DNA of 64,000 nt from Vagococcus lutrae (GTDB lineage Bacteria; Bacillota; Bacilli; Lactobacillales; Vagococcaceae), in NCBI RefSeq assembly GCF_003987555.1, contig NZ_NGJW01000006.1:1-64000 (forward strand). The letters run 5' to 3'. The notes beneath the pieces are model-generated. The model was not told the DNA's origin, searched no databases, and worked only from the letters and a program-made list of their open reading frames with translations. Shown here one piece after another: positions 8,467 to 16,598 of this stretch. Made by a program: the position numbers and the translations under genes. Each line of letters starts with the position of its first letter. The first letter of the stretch is position 1.

Positions 8467-9420
8467 ATGGCAGAAGTAGCAACAAAAAAAATCACCAATG
8501 AATCGCCGAAGAAGAAAAAAATTAGTTGGAAAAAAGTTAAAAATAGTAAACAACTTTATCTTTTTGTCCTTCCTGCATTTTTATTCTTCTTAATCTTTGC
8601 TTATGGGCCGATGTATGGGGTGGTCATTGCCTTTAAAGATTATATGCCATCATTAGGAATATGGGGAAGCCCTTGGGTAGGTTTCAAACATTTCCAACGA
8701 TTTTTTAATTCGTATTATTTTTGGGACTTATTGAAAAACACATTGGGTATTAGCTTATACAGTTTAGTGGTAGGGTTTCCATTACCTATTATCTTAGCTT
8801 TAGCATTAAACGAAGCGAAAGACGGTTTTTTCAAAAAGTTTACTCAAACTGTAACGTATGCGCCACACTTTATTTCGGTAGTCGTTATTAGTGGGATGTT
8901 GATTTCTTTTCTATCTCCTTCAACCGGGATTATCAATCACTTGTTAGAAGCGTTAGGAATGGAACGAATTGCGTTTATGACGGATCCAAAATGGTTTAAA
9001 ACGTTATACGTCTTATCAGGCGTTTGGCAAGGAACGGGTTGGGCTTCAGTCATTTATTTAGCAGCACTTTCAGGTGTTGATACACAGTTACATGAGGCAG
9101 CAACCGTAGATGGAGCAACGCGTTTACAACGTGTTTGGTATATTAATATTCCAACAATTTTACCAACGATGGTAATCTTGTTAATTATGAACTTTGGCTC
9201 GTTAATGGCAACAGGATATGAAAAAATCTTGCTATTACAAAATGCGTTAAACTTAGAGTCATCTAACGTGATTGCAACATTCGTTTATAAACAAGGTTTG
9301 TTAGATGCGCAATATAGTTATGCCGCAGCCGTTGGTTTGTTTGAATCATTAATTAATGCAACCTTACTGATTGTCGTGAACAAAGTGTCACGTAAAGTCA
9401 GCGAAGTTAGTTTATGGTAG
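8467..9420 (+). CDS. Carbohydrate ABC transporter permease, LplB family
   Basis: A 317-residue inner-membrane permease with a lysine-rich N-terminus (about 33 residues) and six predicted transmembrane helices. The EAA loop EAATVDGATRLQRVW, which docks the ATPase, lies at about residues 216-230. It pairs with the permease 12 bp downstream and the lipoprotein beyond it, giving the LplB-LplC-LplA pattern of polysaccharide and oligosaccharide importers. No ATPase is encoded here. Such systems usually borrow a shared MsmX/UgpC-type ATPase encoded elsewhere. Confidence 0.88.
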   Translation: MAEVATKKITNESPKKKKISWKKVKNSKQLYLFVLPAFLFFLIFAYGPMYGVVIAFKDYMPSLGIWGSPWVGFKHFQRFFNSYYFWDLLKNTLGISLYSLVVGFPLPIILALALNEAKDGFFKKFTQTVTYAPHFISVVVISGMLISFLSPSTGIINHLLEALGMERIAFMTDPKWFKTLYVLSGVWQGTGWASVIYLAALSGVDTQLHEAATVDGATRLQRVWYINIPTILPTMVILLIMNFGSLMATGYEKILLLQNALNLESSNVIATFVYKQGLLDAQYSYAAAVGLFESLINATLLIVVNKVSRKVSEVSLW

Positions 9421-9432
9421 GAGGGGATACAC

Positions 9433-10353
9433 ATGGCAGCAAATGCAATAAAAATTAAAGATACAAAAGCTGATAAAATCTTTGTGGGATTCGTGTACCT
9501 TTTCTTAGCGCTCGCATTGGTCATTGTTTTATATCCATTGATTTACATCGTCAGTGCTTCAATTAGTGAGCCGCAGTTTGTTAACTCTGGAGAGATGTGG
9601 CTATTGCCAAAAGGGTTTACGTTTGAAGGGTATAAGACGATTTTTCAAAATGAAAATATTTGGCGCGGTTATCGTAATACGATTTTTTACACTGCTTTAG
9701 GAACAACGATTAACTTAGCAGTGACGTTACCAGCAGCCTATGCGTTATCGCGAGTGGACTTTTATGGGAAAAAACTATTTATGAACTTTATGTTACTCAC
9801 GATGTTTATCAGCGGTGGCTTAATTCCAAGTTATTTACTAATTAAAAACTTAGGTATGATTGATACGATTTGGGCGTTAGTCATTCCAAACGCAGCCTCG
9901 GTTTATAATATTGTCGTGACACGTACGTTCTTCCAGTCAAGTATTCCAAGAGAGATGGAAGAAGCCGCGATTGTCGATGGTTGTTCGGATTTTAAAATGT
10001 TTATTAAAATCATTTTACCTTTATCTATGCCAATTATCGCTGTTATGGGATTGTTCTATGGGATTGGGCACTGGAATAGTTACTTTAACGCGTTAATCTA
10101 TATTTCTAACAAGAGTATGTATCCGTTACAAATGGTATTAAGAGAAATTCTCGTTTTACAAGATTTATCGTCTAACTCAACCGCAACAAATGTTTCGGCG
10201 AGTACAGCGGAAATGCTTTACAGTAAGCAACAATTGGTTCAAGTTATTAAATATGGTGTCATGATTGTCTCTACACTGCCAGTGATTGTCGTTTATCCAT
10301 TCCTTCAACGTTATTTCGTTAAAGGTGTGATGATTGGCTCATTGAAAGGGTAG
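9433..10353 (+). CDS. Carbohydrate ABC transporter permease, LplC/YtcP family
   Basis: A 306-residue second permease with six predicted membrane helices and an EAA loop (EEAAIVDGCSDFKMF, about residues 176-190). It forms the membrane channel with the preceding permease. A GGAGGGG ribosome site lies just before its ATG. The family is the CUT1-type import permeases for oligosaccharides. Confidence 0.88.
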   Translation: MAANAIKIKDTKADKIFVGFVYLFLALALVIVLYPLIYIVSASISEPQFVNSGEMWLLPKGFTFEGYKTIFQNENIWRGYRNTIFYTALGTTINLAVTLPAAYALSRVDFYGKKLFMNFMLLTMFISGGLIPSYLLIKNLGMIDTIWALVIPNAASVYNIVVTRTFFQSSIPREMEEAAIVDGCSDFKMFIKIILPLSMPIIAVMGLFYGIGHWNSYFNALIYISNKSMYPLQMVLREILVLQDLSSNSTATNVSASTAEMLYSKQQLVQVIKYGVMIVSTLPVIVVYPFLQRYFVKGVMIGSLKG

Positions 10354-10384
10354 TCAACATAAAAATAGTAAAGGGGAGAAAAAA

Positions 10385-12019
10385 ATGTATAAGAAAAAAG
10401 CTTTAGTTAGTGGTTTACTTGTTTGTTCATTAGCATTAGTTGCCTGTGGCAATGGTGGAAGTGAAGGGGGCAAAGCGAAAAGCAAAGCTGACGCTTCGAT
10501 TGAAGTCAATAAAGAAGGATTCCCAATTACCAAAGATAAGTTAAGTATGGGGATGATTGCGCCAGGAACAGGTTTAGCAGAGTGGTCAGATATGCCAATG
10601 CTAAAAGAATATGCTAAGATGACAAATATTGATTTTAAATATACAACACCGCCATTAAGTGACTTCTCTACAAAGTTAAACTTAGCATTTGCTAGTGGTG
10701 ATTTACCAGATATTATTTTTGGAGCAGGCTCAACTAACTTAACGCGTGCGATGGAAGTGGATTATGGTGGACAAGGAATCTTAGTACCTTTAGAAGACTT
10801 AATCCCTGAATACGCACCAAACTTAAATAAAGTATTAGAAGAAAATCCAGAAATTAAGAAATCTATTACATCAGTAGATGGACATATTTATAGCTTACCA
10901 ACTATCGGTATGGGGGATACGTCTATTTGGCCACGTGGTCCACTATGGTATAACGGAGATTGGTTGAAAGCATTAGACGTGAAAGAATTACCAAAATCTG
11001 TGGATGAGTTTTACGACTTACTCGTTCGTTTCCGCGATGAAGATCCAAATGGTAACGGTAAAAAAGATGAGATTCCATTGACTGACGTTGAGATGAACAG
11101 TAGTCGTGACTGGTTATTATCTGCTTTTGGTTTAACAACACAAGGTATCGAAGAGATTGATGGGAAAGTACAATTTAACCCAACAACAGAAAACTATAAA
11201 GCTTACTTAACGTTCATGAATAAACTTTACAAAGAAAAATTACTAGACCCAGAAGTCTATTCACAAGCGGATGAGCAAAAGAAAGCAAAAGGAAACAACA
11301 ATCAACTTGGTTTATTCCCAGACTGGTTCTCTTACTTTACAACAGGTAAAAATGAAGAGGAAAGTTTAACTGACCCAATGTTTGGTCCATTAACAAGTGA
11401 GTACTCTAAAGATCCAGTAGTTCCAGGAAGCCCACGTTTAACAACAGGGGTATTCGCAGTAACGAACAATGCGAAAAGTCCAGAAGCAGCATTACGCTGG
11501 GTAGATTACTTCTACACAGAAGAAGGCTTAACATTCTTGAACCAAGGTCCTGAAGGCGCATTGTGGGAATACGCTGAAAACGATAAAGGTGAAAAAGTTC
11601 GTGTTTATGCAAAGGGTATTGATTTAGATAAGACTGAGGACGAACGTGGTAAGATTACAGTGGATTACGGTATCCCAGTTCCAGCGAAACAAGTATCTAT
11701 TCCTGGTATTAAACGTGACCCTAATGATCCAGATACATTCCCATTTGAAGAATTTATCAAGAAGGAAACGCAAGATAAGATTGAACCATACGCTAAAGTT
11801 CCGTTCCCAATTGTTTACTTAACAAAAGAAGAGCAAGATCAAATTGGTGATATGGCAACAGACTTAACAACTTATGTTGAGCAAATGGAAGCGAAATTTA
11901 TTACAGGGGTTGAATCTCTCGACAACTGGGATAATTTCATTAAAACGATTGAATCAATGGGAGTTAAAGATTACGTGAAAGTTTACCAACAAGCATACGA
12001 TCGTTGGTCAGACGCTTAA
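10385..12019 (+). CDS. Extracellular solute-binding lipoprotein of the sugar ABC importer
   Basis: A 544-residue substrate-binding protein. An N-terminal signal ends in the lipobox LVAC, with lipidated Cys21, followed by a Gly/Ser/Lys-rich linker. The length and overall pattern match LplA/YtcQ-type binding proteins for large oligosaccharides. It captures the glycan outside the cell and delivers it to the two permeases. It is the last gene of the operon, and a strong terminator follows at 12050. The neighbouring GH29, GH20 and GH1 enzymes suggest a fucosylated, N-acetylhexosamine-containing ligand. Confidence 0.88.
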   Translation: MYKKKALVSGLLVCSLALVACGNGGSEGGKAKSKADASIEVNKEGFPITKDKLSMGMIAPGTGLAEWSDMPMLKEYAKMTNIDFKYTTPPLSDFSTKLNLAFASGDLPDIIFGAGSTNLTRAMEVDYGGQGILVPLEDLIPEYAPNLNKVLEENPEIKKSITSVDGHIYSLPTIGMGDTSIWPRGPLWYNGDWLKALDVKELPKSVDEFYDLLVRFRDEDPNGNGKKDEIPLTDVEMNSSRDWLLSAFGLTTQGIEEIDGKVQFNPTTENYKAYLTFMNKLYKEKLLDPEVYSQADEQKKAKGNNNQLGLFPDWFSYFTTGKNEEESLTDPMFGPLTSEYSKDPVVPGSPRLTTGVFAVTNNAKSPEAALRWVDYFYTEEGLTFLNQGPEGALWEYAENDKGEKVRVYAKGIDLDKTEDERGKITVDYGIPVPAKQVSIPGIKRDPNDPDTFPFEEFIKKETQDKIEPYAKVPFPIVYLTKEEQDQIGDMATDLTTYVEQMEAKFITGVESLDNWDNFIKTIESMGVKDYVKVYQQAYDRWSDA

Positions 12020-12049
12020 TCTATCTATAACGTTCAAGTGCTATTGGCG

Positions 12050-12080
12050 AAAAACCAAGCGAAAGTTCGCTTGGTTTTTT
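12050..12080 (+). terminator. Terminator of the sugar ABC operon
   Basis: A 14-bp GC-containing stem (AAAAACCAAGCGAA with TTCGCTTGGTTTTT), a 2-base gap between the arms, and a T run. Confidence 0.85.
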
Positions 12081-12101
12081 CTTTCATTTTAATGAGAAAA
12101 A

Positions 12102-12130
12102 TTGTTCTCAATTTTTGAAACAGGTATAAT
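12102..12130 (+). promoter_or_regulatory. Promoter of the ROK kinase/manA operon
   Basis: TTGTTC (12102-12107), a 17-bp spacer and a perfect TATAAT (12125-12130), about 40 bp before the first ATG. Confidence 0.75.
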
Positions 12131-12170
12131 AGAAGAGTAAGAGTTAATAATAGAAGATTGAGGTGACAGA

Positions 12171-13037
12171 ATGGCAATTTTAACGATAGATGTTGGAGGG
12201 TCAGCCATTAAAAATGGTGTTTGGTCAGAAGGGAAGTTGACGACATTTGACGCTATCCCTACTCCTAAAGATTATGAAACATTTAAACAGAATTTATTAG
12301 AAATAAAAGAGCGCGCTAGTCAAGAATACACTATTACAGGTGTTGGAATGAGTATGCCTGGAGCGGTCAACACTAAAACACGTCAAATTGAGGGGATTAG
12401 TGCGGTTCCGTATATTCATAACCGTCCTATTTTTGATGAGCTTGAAACGCTACTTGAACTCCCACTTACGATTGAGAATGATGCTAACTGCGCAGGGATT
12501 TGTGAGGTGGAAATTGGAGCTGGTCGTCAAGGCGAGCATATCGTGTTTATCATTTTAGGAACAGGTGTTGGTGGGTCGATTTTCATACATCGCAAGTTAT
12601 ATAAAGGGGCTCATTTATTTGGTGGAGAGTTTGGCTTAATGCGTTTATTAAATGGTGGGATTTTTAGTTCGTCAGGGACGGCAGTGGCGATGTCACGTCA
12701 TTTTAATGAACAGTATGGTACGGATTATACTGGTCTAGCTATTTTTGAAGAAGCAGATAGCGGTAGTGAACGCGCTGTTTTGGCAGTGGACGAGTTGTAC
12801 GAAAATATTAGCGAAGGACTTTATAATATTCAAGTGGCATTTGATCCAGATACGATTGTTATTGGTGGCGGTATTTCACAGCGACACGATATCGCAGAAC
12901 AATTAAGGACTAAGCTTTTCCGTCGTTTACAAGAAGAACGAGTGGAAAGTGTGATGCCAAAAGTGGTGCGTTGTGATTACTTAAATGATGCCAATCTGAT
13001 TGGTGCCGCTTTAAATTTTGAAAATCAAGGGCGATAA
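12171..13037 (+). CDS. ROK family sugar kinase, zinc motif absent
   Basis: A 288-residue ROK-fold kinase. The N-terminal DVGGSAIKNGVW phosphate loop, the acidic ENDANCAG motif with the catalytic Asp, and GTGVGGSI are present. The family's usual Cys cluster (CxCGxxGCxE) after the conserved His is missing. This subgroup includes beta-glucoside kinases and N-acetylmannosamine-type kinases, so the substrate is uncertain. It is the first gene of an operon with manA and a fructokinase. Next to a glycan-degradation locus it could phosphorylate released glucose, mannose or N-acetylhexosamine. Confidence 0.8.
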   Translation: MAILTIDVGGSAIKNGVWSEGKLTTFDAIPTPKDYETFKQNLLEIKERASQEYTITGVGMSMPGAVNTKTRQIEGISAVPYIHNRPIFDELETLLELPLTIENDANCAGICEVEIGAGRQGEHIVFIILGTGVGGSIFIHRKLYKGAHLFGGEFGLMRLLNGGIFSSSGTAVAMSRHFNEQYGTDYTGLAIFEEADSGSERAVLAVDELYENISEGLYNIQVAFDPDTIVIGGGISQRHDIAEQLRTKLFRRLQEERVESVMPKVVRCDYLNDANLIGAALNFENQGR

Positions 13038-13052
13038 AGAAAGGATAAGAGA

Positions 13053-14015
13053 ATGAAACAACCATTATTTATTAAACCAGTCTTACAAGAAAAAATTTGG
13101 GGTGGGACAAAGTTACGAGATATATACGGTTATGATATTCCAAGTGAAACGACAGGAGAATGTTGGGCCATCAGTGCGCATAAAAATGGCATGGGTTATG
13201 TCAGTTCACCAGAAATATATGCAGGTATAAGTTTACAAGAGCTTTTTGAAAAGGAACCTGCATTATTTGCGCATCCATCCGTGACAGAGTTTCCCTTATT
13301 AACTAAAATCATTGATGCAAAAGAAGATTTATCTGTTCAAGTTCATCCAGATGATGCATACGGGAAATCACATGCAGGAGAATTAGGGAAGACAGAATGT
13401 TGGTACGTAATCTCTGCTGATCCTGGTGCTAAAATTATTTTCGGTCATACAGCTAAAACGCGTGAAGCTTTTGCGCAAGCGATTGAAGACGGTAAGTGGT
13501 CGGAATTATTAGTAGAAGTACCAGTCAAAGCGGGTGATTTCTTCTATGTTCCAAGCGGTACTGTCCATGCGATAGGTGCTGGGGTAATGGTGCTTGAAAC
13601 ACAACAAAGTAGTGATACGACTTACCGTTTGTACGATTACGATCGACCTGATGCAGCAGGACAGTTGCGTGAGTTACATATTCAAGAATCAATCGATGTC
13701 ACGACTATTCCGCATCATGTTGAACAACCTGTATATGAAGCTGTTCAACAAGAGTCATCTGTTTTAACACCTTTAATTCGCAGCGATTACTTTAATGTGG
13801 CACATTGGGACGTTGATGGCGTTTTAACGCTTTCTCATGAAAAGACATATACCTTAGTCAGTGTATTAGAAGGCGAAGGAGTAATTAAAACGGAAGAAGG
13901 AGAGTGGGAATTAACAAAAGGCGTTCATTTTATTATTCCTGCGACTTTAACAGAATGGACATTTGAAGGAAATATGACGCTAATTGTTGCAACACCTGGA
14001 CCGAAAAATAGCTAA
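13053..14015 (+). CDS. manA: Mannose-6-phosphate isomerase, class I
   Basis: A 320-residue zinc-dependent cupin-type isomerase that converts mannose 6-phosphate to fructose 6-phosphate. The metal ligands are visible in VQVHPDD, GKTECWYV and the later GTVHAIG. The length fits the short Firmicutes class I enzyme. It lies 15 bp after the ROK kinase and just before a fructokinase, so the operon feeds mannose and fructose into glycolysis. Confidence 0.92.
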   Translation: MKQPLFIKPVLQEKIWGGTKLRDIYGYDIPSETTGECWAISAHKNGMGYVSSPEIYAGISLQELFEKEPALFAHPSVTEFPLLTKIIDAKEDLSVQVHPDDAYGKSHAGELGKTECWYVISADPGAKIIFGHTAKTREAFAQAIEDGKWSELLVEVPVKAGDFFYVPSGTVHAIGAGVMVLETQQSSDTTYRLYDYDRPDAAGQLRELHIQESIDVTTIPHHVEQPVYEAVQQESSVLTPLIRSDYFNVAHWDVDGVLTLSHEKTYTLVSVLEGEGVIKTEEGEWELTKGVHFIIPATLTEWTFEGNMTLIVATPGPKNS

Positions 14016-14032
14016 AAGTGAGGGAGAAAATC

Positions 14033-14896
14033 ATGACAAAATGGTATGGTGCAATTGAAGCTGGGGGAACAAAATTTGTTTGTGCAGTGAGTGATGAAGC
14101 GTTGGAAATTAAAGAACGTGTGAGTATCCCAACGGAAAATCCAGAAACAACCATTCAAGCCGTATTTGATTTTTTTGATCAATATGCGTTACACAGCATA
14201 GGTGTCGGATCATTTGGACCGATAGATGTCAATCCGACTTCTAAAACATACGGTCATATTATGGCGACACCCAAACCTGGTTGGGAAGGGTTTGATTTTG
14301 TTGGGGCATTAAAAAATCGTTATCATGTGCCGATTGCTTGGACGACTGACGTCAATGCGGCAGCATATGGAGAATTACATCGAGGAGCAGCGCAAGGAAC
14401 GAACAGTTGTATTTATTTAACAATTGGGACGGGAGTTGGCGGTGGTGCCGTCGTAAATGGTCAGGTATTAGAAGGATTTAGTCATCCTGAGATGGGACAT
14501 ATTCAGTTAAAACGTTTAGAAAATGATACATACCAAGGAAAATGTCCTTATCACAGTGACTGTTTGGAAGGACTGGTAGCGGGGCCGGCTCTTGGCGAGA
14601 GAGCTGGAAAACCAGGAGCAGAAATAGAGAAAGATGACGCCGTTTGGGAAACACAAGCCTATTACATCGCACAAGGTCTAATGGCTTATACACTAGTATT
14701 GTCACCTGAACGGATTATTCTAGGTGGTGGCGTGATGAAACAAGCACATCTGTTTCCTCTTATCCGCGAGTCGTTTAAAAAACAAATGGCCGATTATGTC
14801 GTGACCCCTGATTTGGACGATTATATCGTGCCAACAGGCTTAGGGGATAATAGTGGTATTACCGGTTGCTTACTTTTAGCAATGGAAGCAAAATAG
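14033..14896 (+). CDS. scrK: Fructokinase, ROK family
   Basis: About 287 residues. AIEAGGTKFVCAV is the ROK phosphate loop, HPEMGH followed by GKCPYHSDCLEG is the zinc site typical of Bacillus YdhR/GmuE-type fructokinases, and the C-terminal GGGVMKQ segment completes the fold. It phosphorylates fructose to fructose 6-phosphate using ATP. The ATG at 14033, behind AGGGAG, is preferred to an upstream GTG at 14018. The symbol follows the usual naming of lactococcal and enterococcal homologues. Confidence 0.85.
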   Translation: MTKWYGAIEAGGTKFVCAVSDEALEIKERVSIPTENPETTIQAVFDFFDQYALHSIGVGSFGPIDVNPTSKTYGHIMATPKPGWEGFDFVGALKNRYHVPIAWTTDVNAAAYGELHRGAAQGTNSCIYLTIGTGVGGGAVVNGQVLEGFSHPEMGHIQLKRLENDTYQGKCPYHSDCLEGLVAGPALGERAGKPGAEIEKDDAVWETQAYYIAQGLMAYTLVLSPERIILGGGVMKQAHLFPLIRESFKKQMADYVVTPDLDDYIVPTGLGDNSGITGCLLLAMEAK

Positions 14897-14977
14897 ATGT
14901 GAGCATATATTTTTACTTACTAATTACAAGTTGTTATAGTTGAGATACATTACAAGATGAAATTAGGAGGAAATAAT

Positions 14978-15499
14978 ATGAAATTTGGTATCATTATGGG
15001 AAGTACAAGAGAAGGACGTGTTAGTCCAGGAGTTGCTGCATTTGTTAAAGAAGTCGCAGATCAACGTTCAGAGCATGAGTTTGAAATCATTGATATTTTA
15101 GACTATGATTTACCTTTTTTAGGCACTGGAGAAGGCGACAAACGTTGGAATGATAAGATTGCTGAATTAGACGGCTATATTTTTGTTGCACAAGAATATA
15201 ATCATTCCATGTCAGCTGCCTTAAAAAATGCGATTGATCATACTCGTGAAGAATGGTTTAACAAAGCGGCAGGTATTGTGAGCTATGGTTCGGCAGGTGG
15301 TGTACGTGCTGCTGAGCATCTTCGTCAAGTGATGGGTGAGCAATACGTGGCAGTAGTAAGAACGAATCCTGCTTTCTCATTGTTTACTGACTTTGAAAAC
15401 TTTAGTCAATTCCGTCCGGGAGACCACCATTTACCGGGGATTAATGATATGTTAGATGAATTATTATTATGGTCAGAAGCGTTTAAAACGATTCGCTAG
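14978..15499 (+). CDS. NAD(P)H-dependent FMN reductase
   Basis: A 173-residue flavodoxin-fold reductase. The FMN phosphate-binding motif GSTREGR lies at the N-terminus, and EYNHSMSAALKNAIDH forms the second cofactor loop of the NADPH-dependent FMN/azo/quinone reductase family. It reduces flavin, quinones or azo compounds in the cytoplasm. The ATG at 14978 follows TAGGAGG. It stands alone with its own upstream region, in which ATTACAAG occurs twice between the preceding gene and the start, a possible regulator site. Confidence 0.82.
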   Translation: MKFGIIMGSTREGRVSPGVAAFVKEVADQRSEHEFEIIDILDYDLPFLGTGEGDKRWNDKIAELDGYIFVAQEYNHSMSAALKNAIDHTREEWFNKAAGIVSYGSAGGVRAAEHLRQVMGEQYVAVVRTNPAFSLFTDFENFSQFRPGDHHLPGINDMLDELLLWSEAFKTIR

Positions 15500-15553
15500 T
15501 TTTGACTTGCTAAATGTGTTAATTTTATTTATACTATAATGAATTAAATCAAA

Positions 15554-15641
15554 ATGTTTTCTAGGGTTCCGCATGTACATGGTCTGGTCCGAGAGAAAAC
15601 GCGTCGCAAGACGTCACGGAAGGATAAAAGCCTGGGAGATA
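15554..15641 (+). ncRNA. Guanidine-I (ykkC) riboswitch aptamer
   Basis: The leader contains the hallmark blocks of the guanidine-I class in order: CTAGGGTTCCG (from 15561), GGTCTGGTCCGAGAG, ACGGAAGGATAAAAGCC and TGGGAGA. This class binds guanidinium and turns on detoxification genes. The 3' part of the aptamer overlaps the 5' arm of the terminator at 15630, so ligand binding should prevent termination. The two exporter genes directly downstream fit the class exactly. A -10-like TATAAT lies at 15535-15540. Confidence 0.92.
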
Positions 15642-15672
15642 CTGTAAGATACAGTATGTCTCAGGCTTTTTT
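15630..15672 (+). terminator. Riboswitch-controlled terminator before ykkC
   Basis: GCCTGGGAGA plus ACTGTA pairs with TACAGT plus GTCTCAGGC, followed by six T residues. The 5' arm is shared with the guanidine aptamer, which is the expected antitermination switch. Confidence 0.85.
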
Positions 15673-15692
15673 GATTGGAAAGGAGTAATGGT

Positions 15693-16022
15693 ATGAGGTA
15701 TTGGGTACAAGTTGTGATAGCCGGTTTATTTGAAGTAGTATGGGTTATTGGATTAAAGCATGCAAGTAGTCCTATTGAATGGGGAGTGACGCTAGTCGCT
15801 ATTTTTCTAAGTTTTTATTGGATGATTGAGGCGGGCAATCATTTGCCAGTCGGAACGGTGTACGCTGTGTTTGTCGGGATTGGTACTACAGGGACGGTGT
15901 TATTAGAAGCGTTACTTTTCAAACAGCCACTTTCATTTGTCCGCATTATGTTTATTGTGATGTTACTAATTGGAGTTGTAGGTTTGAAACTGGTGACTCC
16001 AACAGAGAAAGGAATAGATTAA
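15693..16022 (+). CDS. ykkC: SMR guanidinium exporter subunit YkkC
   Basis: A 109-residue four-helix small multidrug resistance protein. The segment FEVVWVIGLKHA near the N-terminus (with the membrane Glu essential for proton/substrate exchange), LPVGTVYAVF and the C-terminal GLKLVT match Bacillus YkkC closely. It works as a heterodimer with the next gene to expel guanidinium in exchange for protons. The ATG at 15693 is chosen over a TTG at 15675 because AAGGAG sits at good spacing. The guanidine-I riboswitch upstream confirms the substrate class. Confidence 0.92.
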   Translation: MRYWVQVVIAGLFEVVWVIGLKHASSPIEWGVTLVAIFLSFYWMIEAGNHLPVGTVYAVFVGIGTTGTVLLEALLFKQPLSFVRIMFIVMLLIGVVGLKLVTPTEKGID

Positions 16023-16023
16023 A

Positions 16024-16338
16024 ATGGTTTGGATGAGTTTAATGGTAGCCGGTTTATTTGAAATGGTTGGCGTCTTAATGATTCACTATTTTCATCAAAA
16101 GCGTTCGTTTATACGTTTGTTAGCACTTGTTGGCAGTTTTTCATTGAGCTTTATTTTATTAGCGTATAGTATGCAACATCTCGCTATGGGGACAGCGTAC
16201 GCGGTTTGGACGGGTATCGGCGCTTCAGGCGGGGCGATTCTGGGGATTGTTTTGTTTAAAGAGCCATATGATTGGAAACGTCTTATTTGTATTAGCTTAA
16301 TATTAGTGAGTGCGATTGGCCTCAAACTAACCTCGTAA
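16024..16338 (+). CDS. ykkD: SMR guanidinium exporter subunit YkkD
   Basis: A 104-residue second SMR subunit with AGLFEMVGV (membrane Glu), MGTAYAVWTGIG and a C-terminal AIGLKL, closely matching Bacillus YkkD. It starts 1 bp after the ykkC stop, consistent with equimolar coupled production of a heterodimer. Same riboswitch control. Confidence 0.92.
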   Translation: MVWMSLMVAGLFEMVGVLMIHYFHQKRSFIRLLALVGSFSLSFILLAYSMQHLAMGTAYAVWTGIGASGGAILGIVLFKEPYDWKRLICISLILVSAIGLKLTS

Positions 16339-16426
16339 GATAACAAGATTAGAAAAGGTTTTAAAAAGTTGACTATGTGAAAAGAGCATGAGATGATAGG
16401 GATGTCAGAAAACTAAATAGAACTTA

Positions 16427-16523
16427 CCATCACAAAGGGGAGCCTTTTTTAAGGCTGAGAATAAGCACAGGCTTAGACCCTTCGAACCTGAACTTGTTAA
16501 TACTTGCGTAGGGATTGTGATGG
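16427..16523 (+). ncRNA. TPP riboswitch aptamer (THI element)
   Basis: Stem P1 is CCATCACAA (16427-16435) paired with TTGTGATGG (16515-16523). Inside are the THI-box blocks GGGGAGCC, AGGCTGAGA, GACCCTTCGAACCTGA and the 3' GCGTAGGGA. This aptamer senses thiamine pyrophosphate. It lies upstream of the thiamine transporter gene thiT, as in many Firmicutes. Confidence 0.95.
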
Positions 16524-16548
16524 AGTAATAATAGCCAATTATTACTCC
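16522..16548 (+). promoter_or_regulatory. Antiterminator stem of the thiT leader
   Basis: GGAGTAATAAT (16522-16532) pairs perfectly with ATTATTACTCC (16538-16548). Its 5' arm overlaps the last two bases of aptamer P1, and its 3' arm shares ACTCC with the terminator, so it can form only when both of those are open. This is the expected ON state at low TPP. Confidence 0.75.
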
Positions 16549-16598
16549 TCCTTTGTTGTATGGAAGTTTCTATACAATATTAAAGGAGGAGTTTTTTT
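16544..16598 (+). terminator. thiT leader terminator that also hides the ribosome site
   Basis: ACTCCTCCTTT (16544-16554) pairs perfectly with AAAGGAGGAGT (16582-16592), with an inner TTGTAT/ATACAA stem, followed by seven T residues ending at the base before the ATG. The AGGAGG ribosome site lies in the 3' arm. In the TPP-bound state the same hairpin should stop transcription and, in any readthrough, block ribosome binding. Confidence 0.8.
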
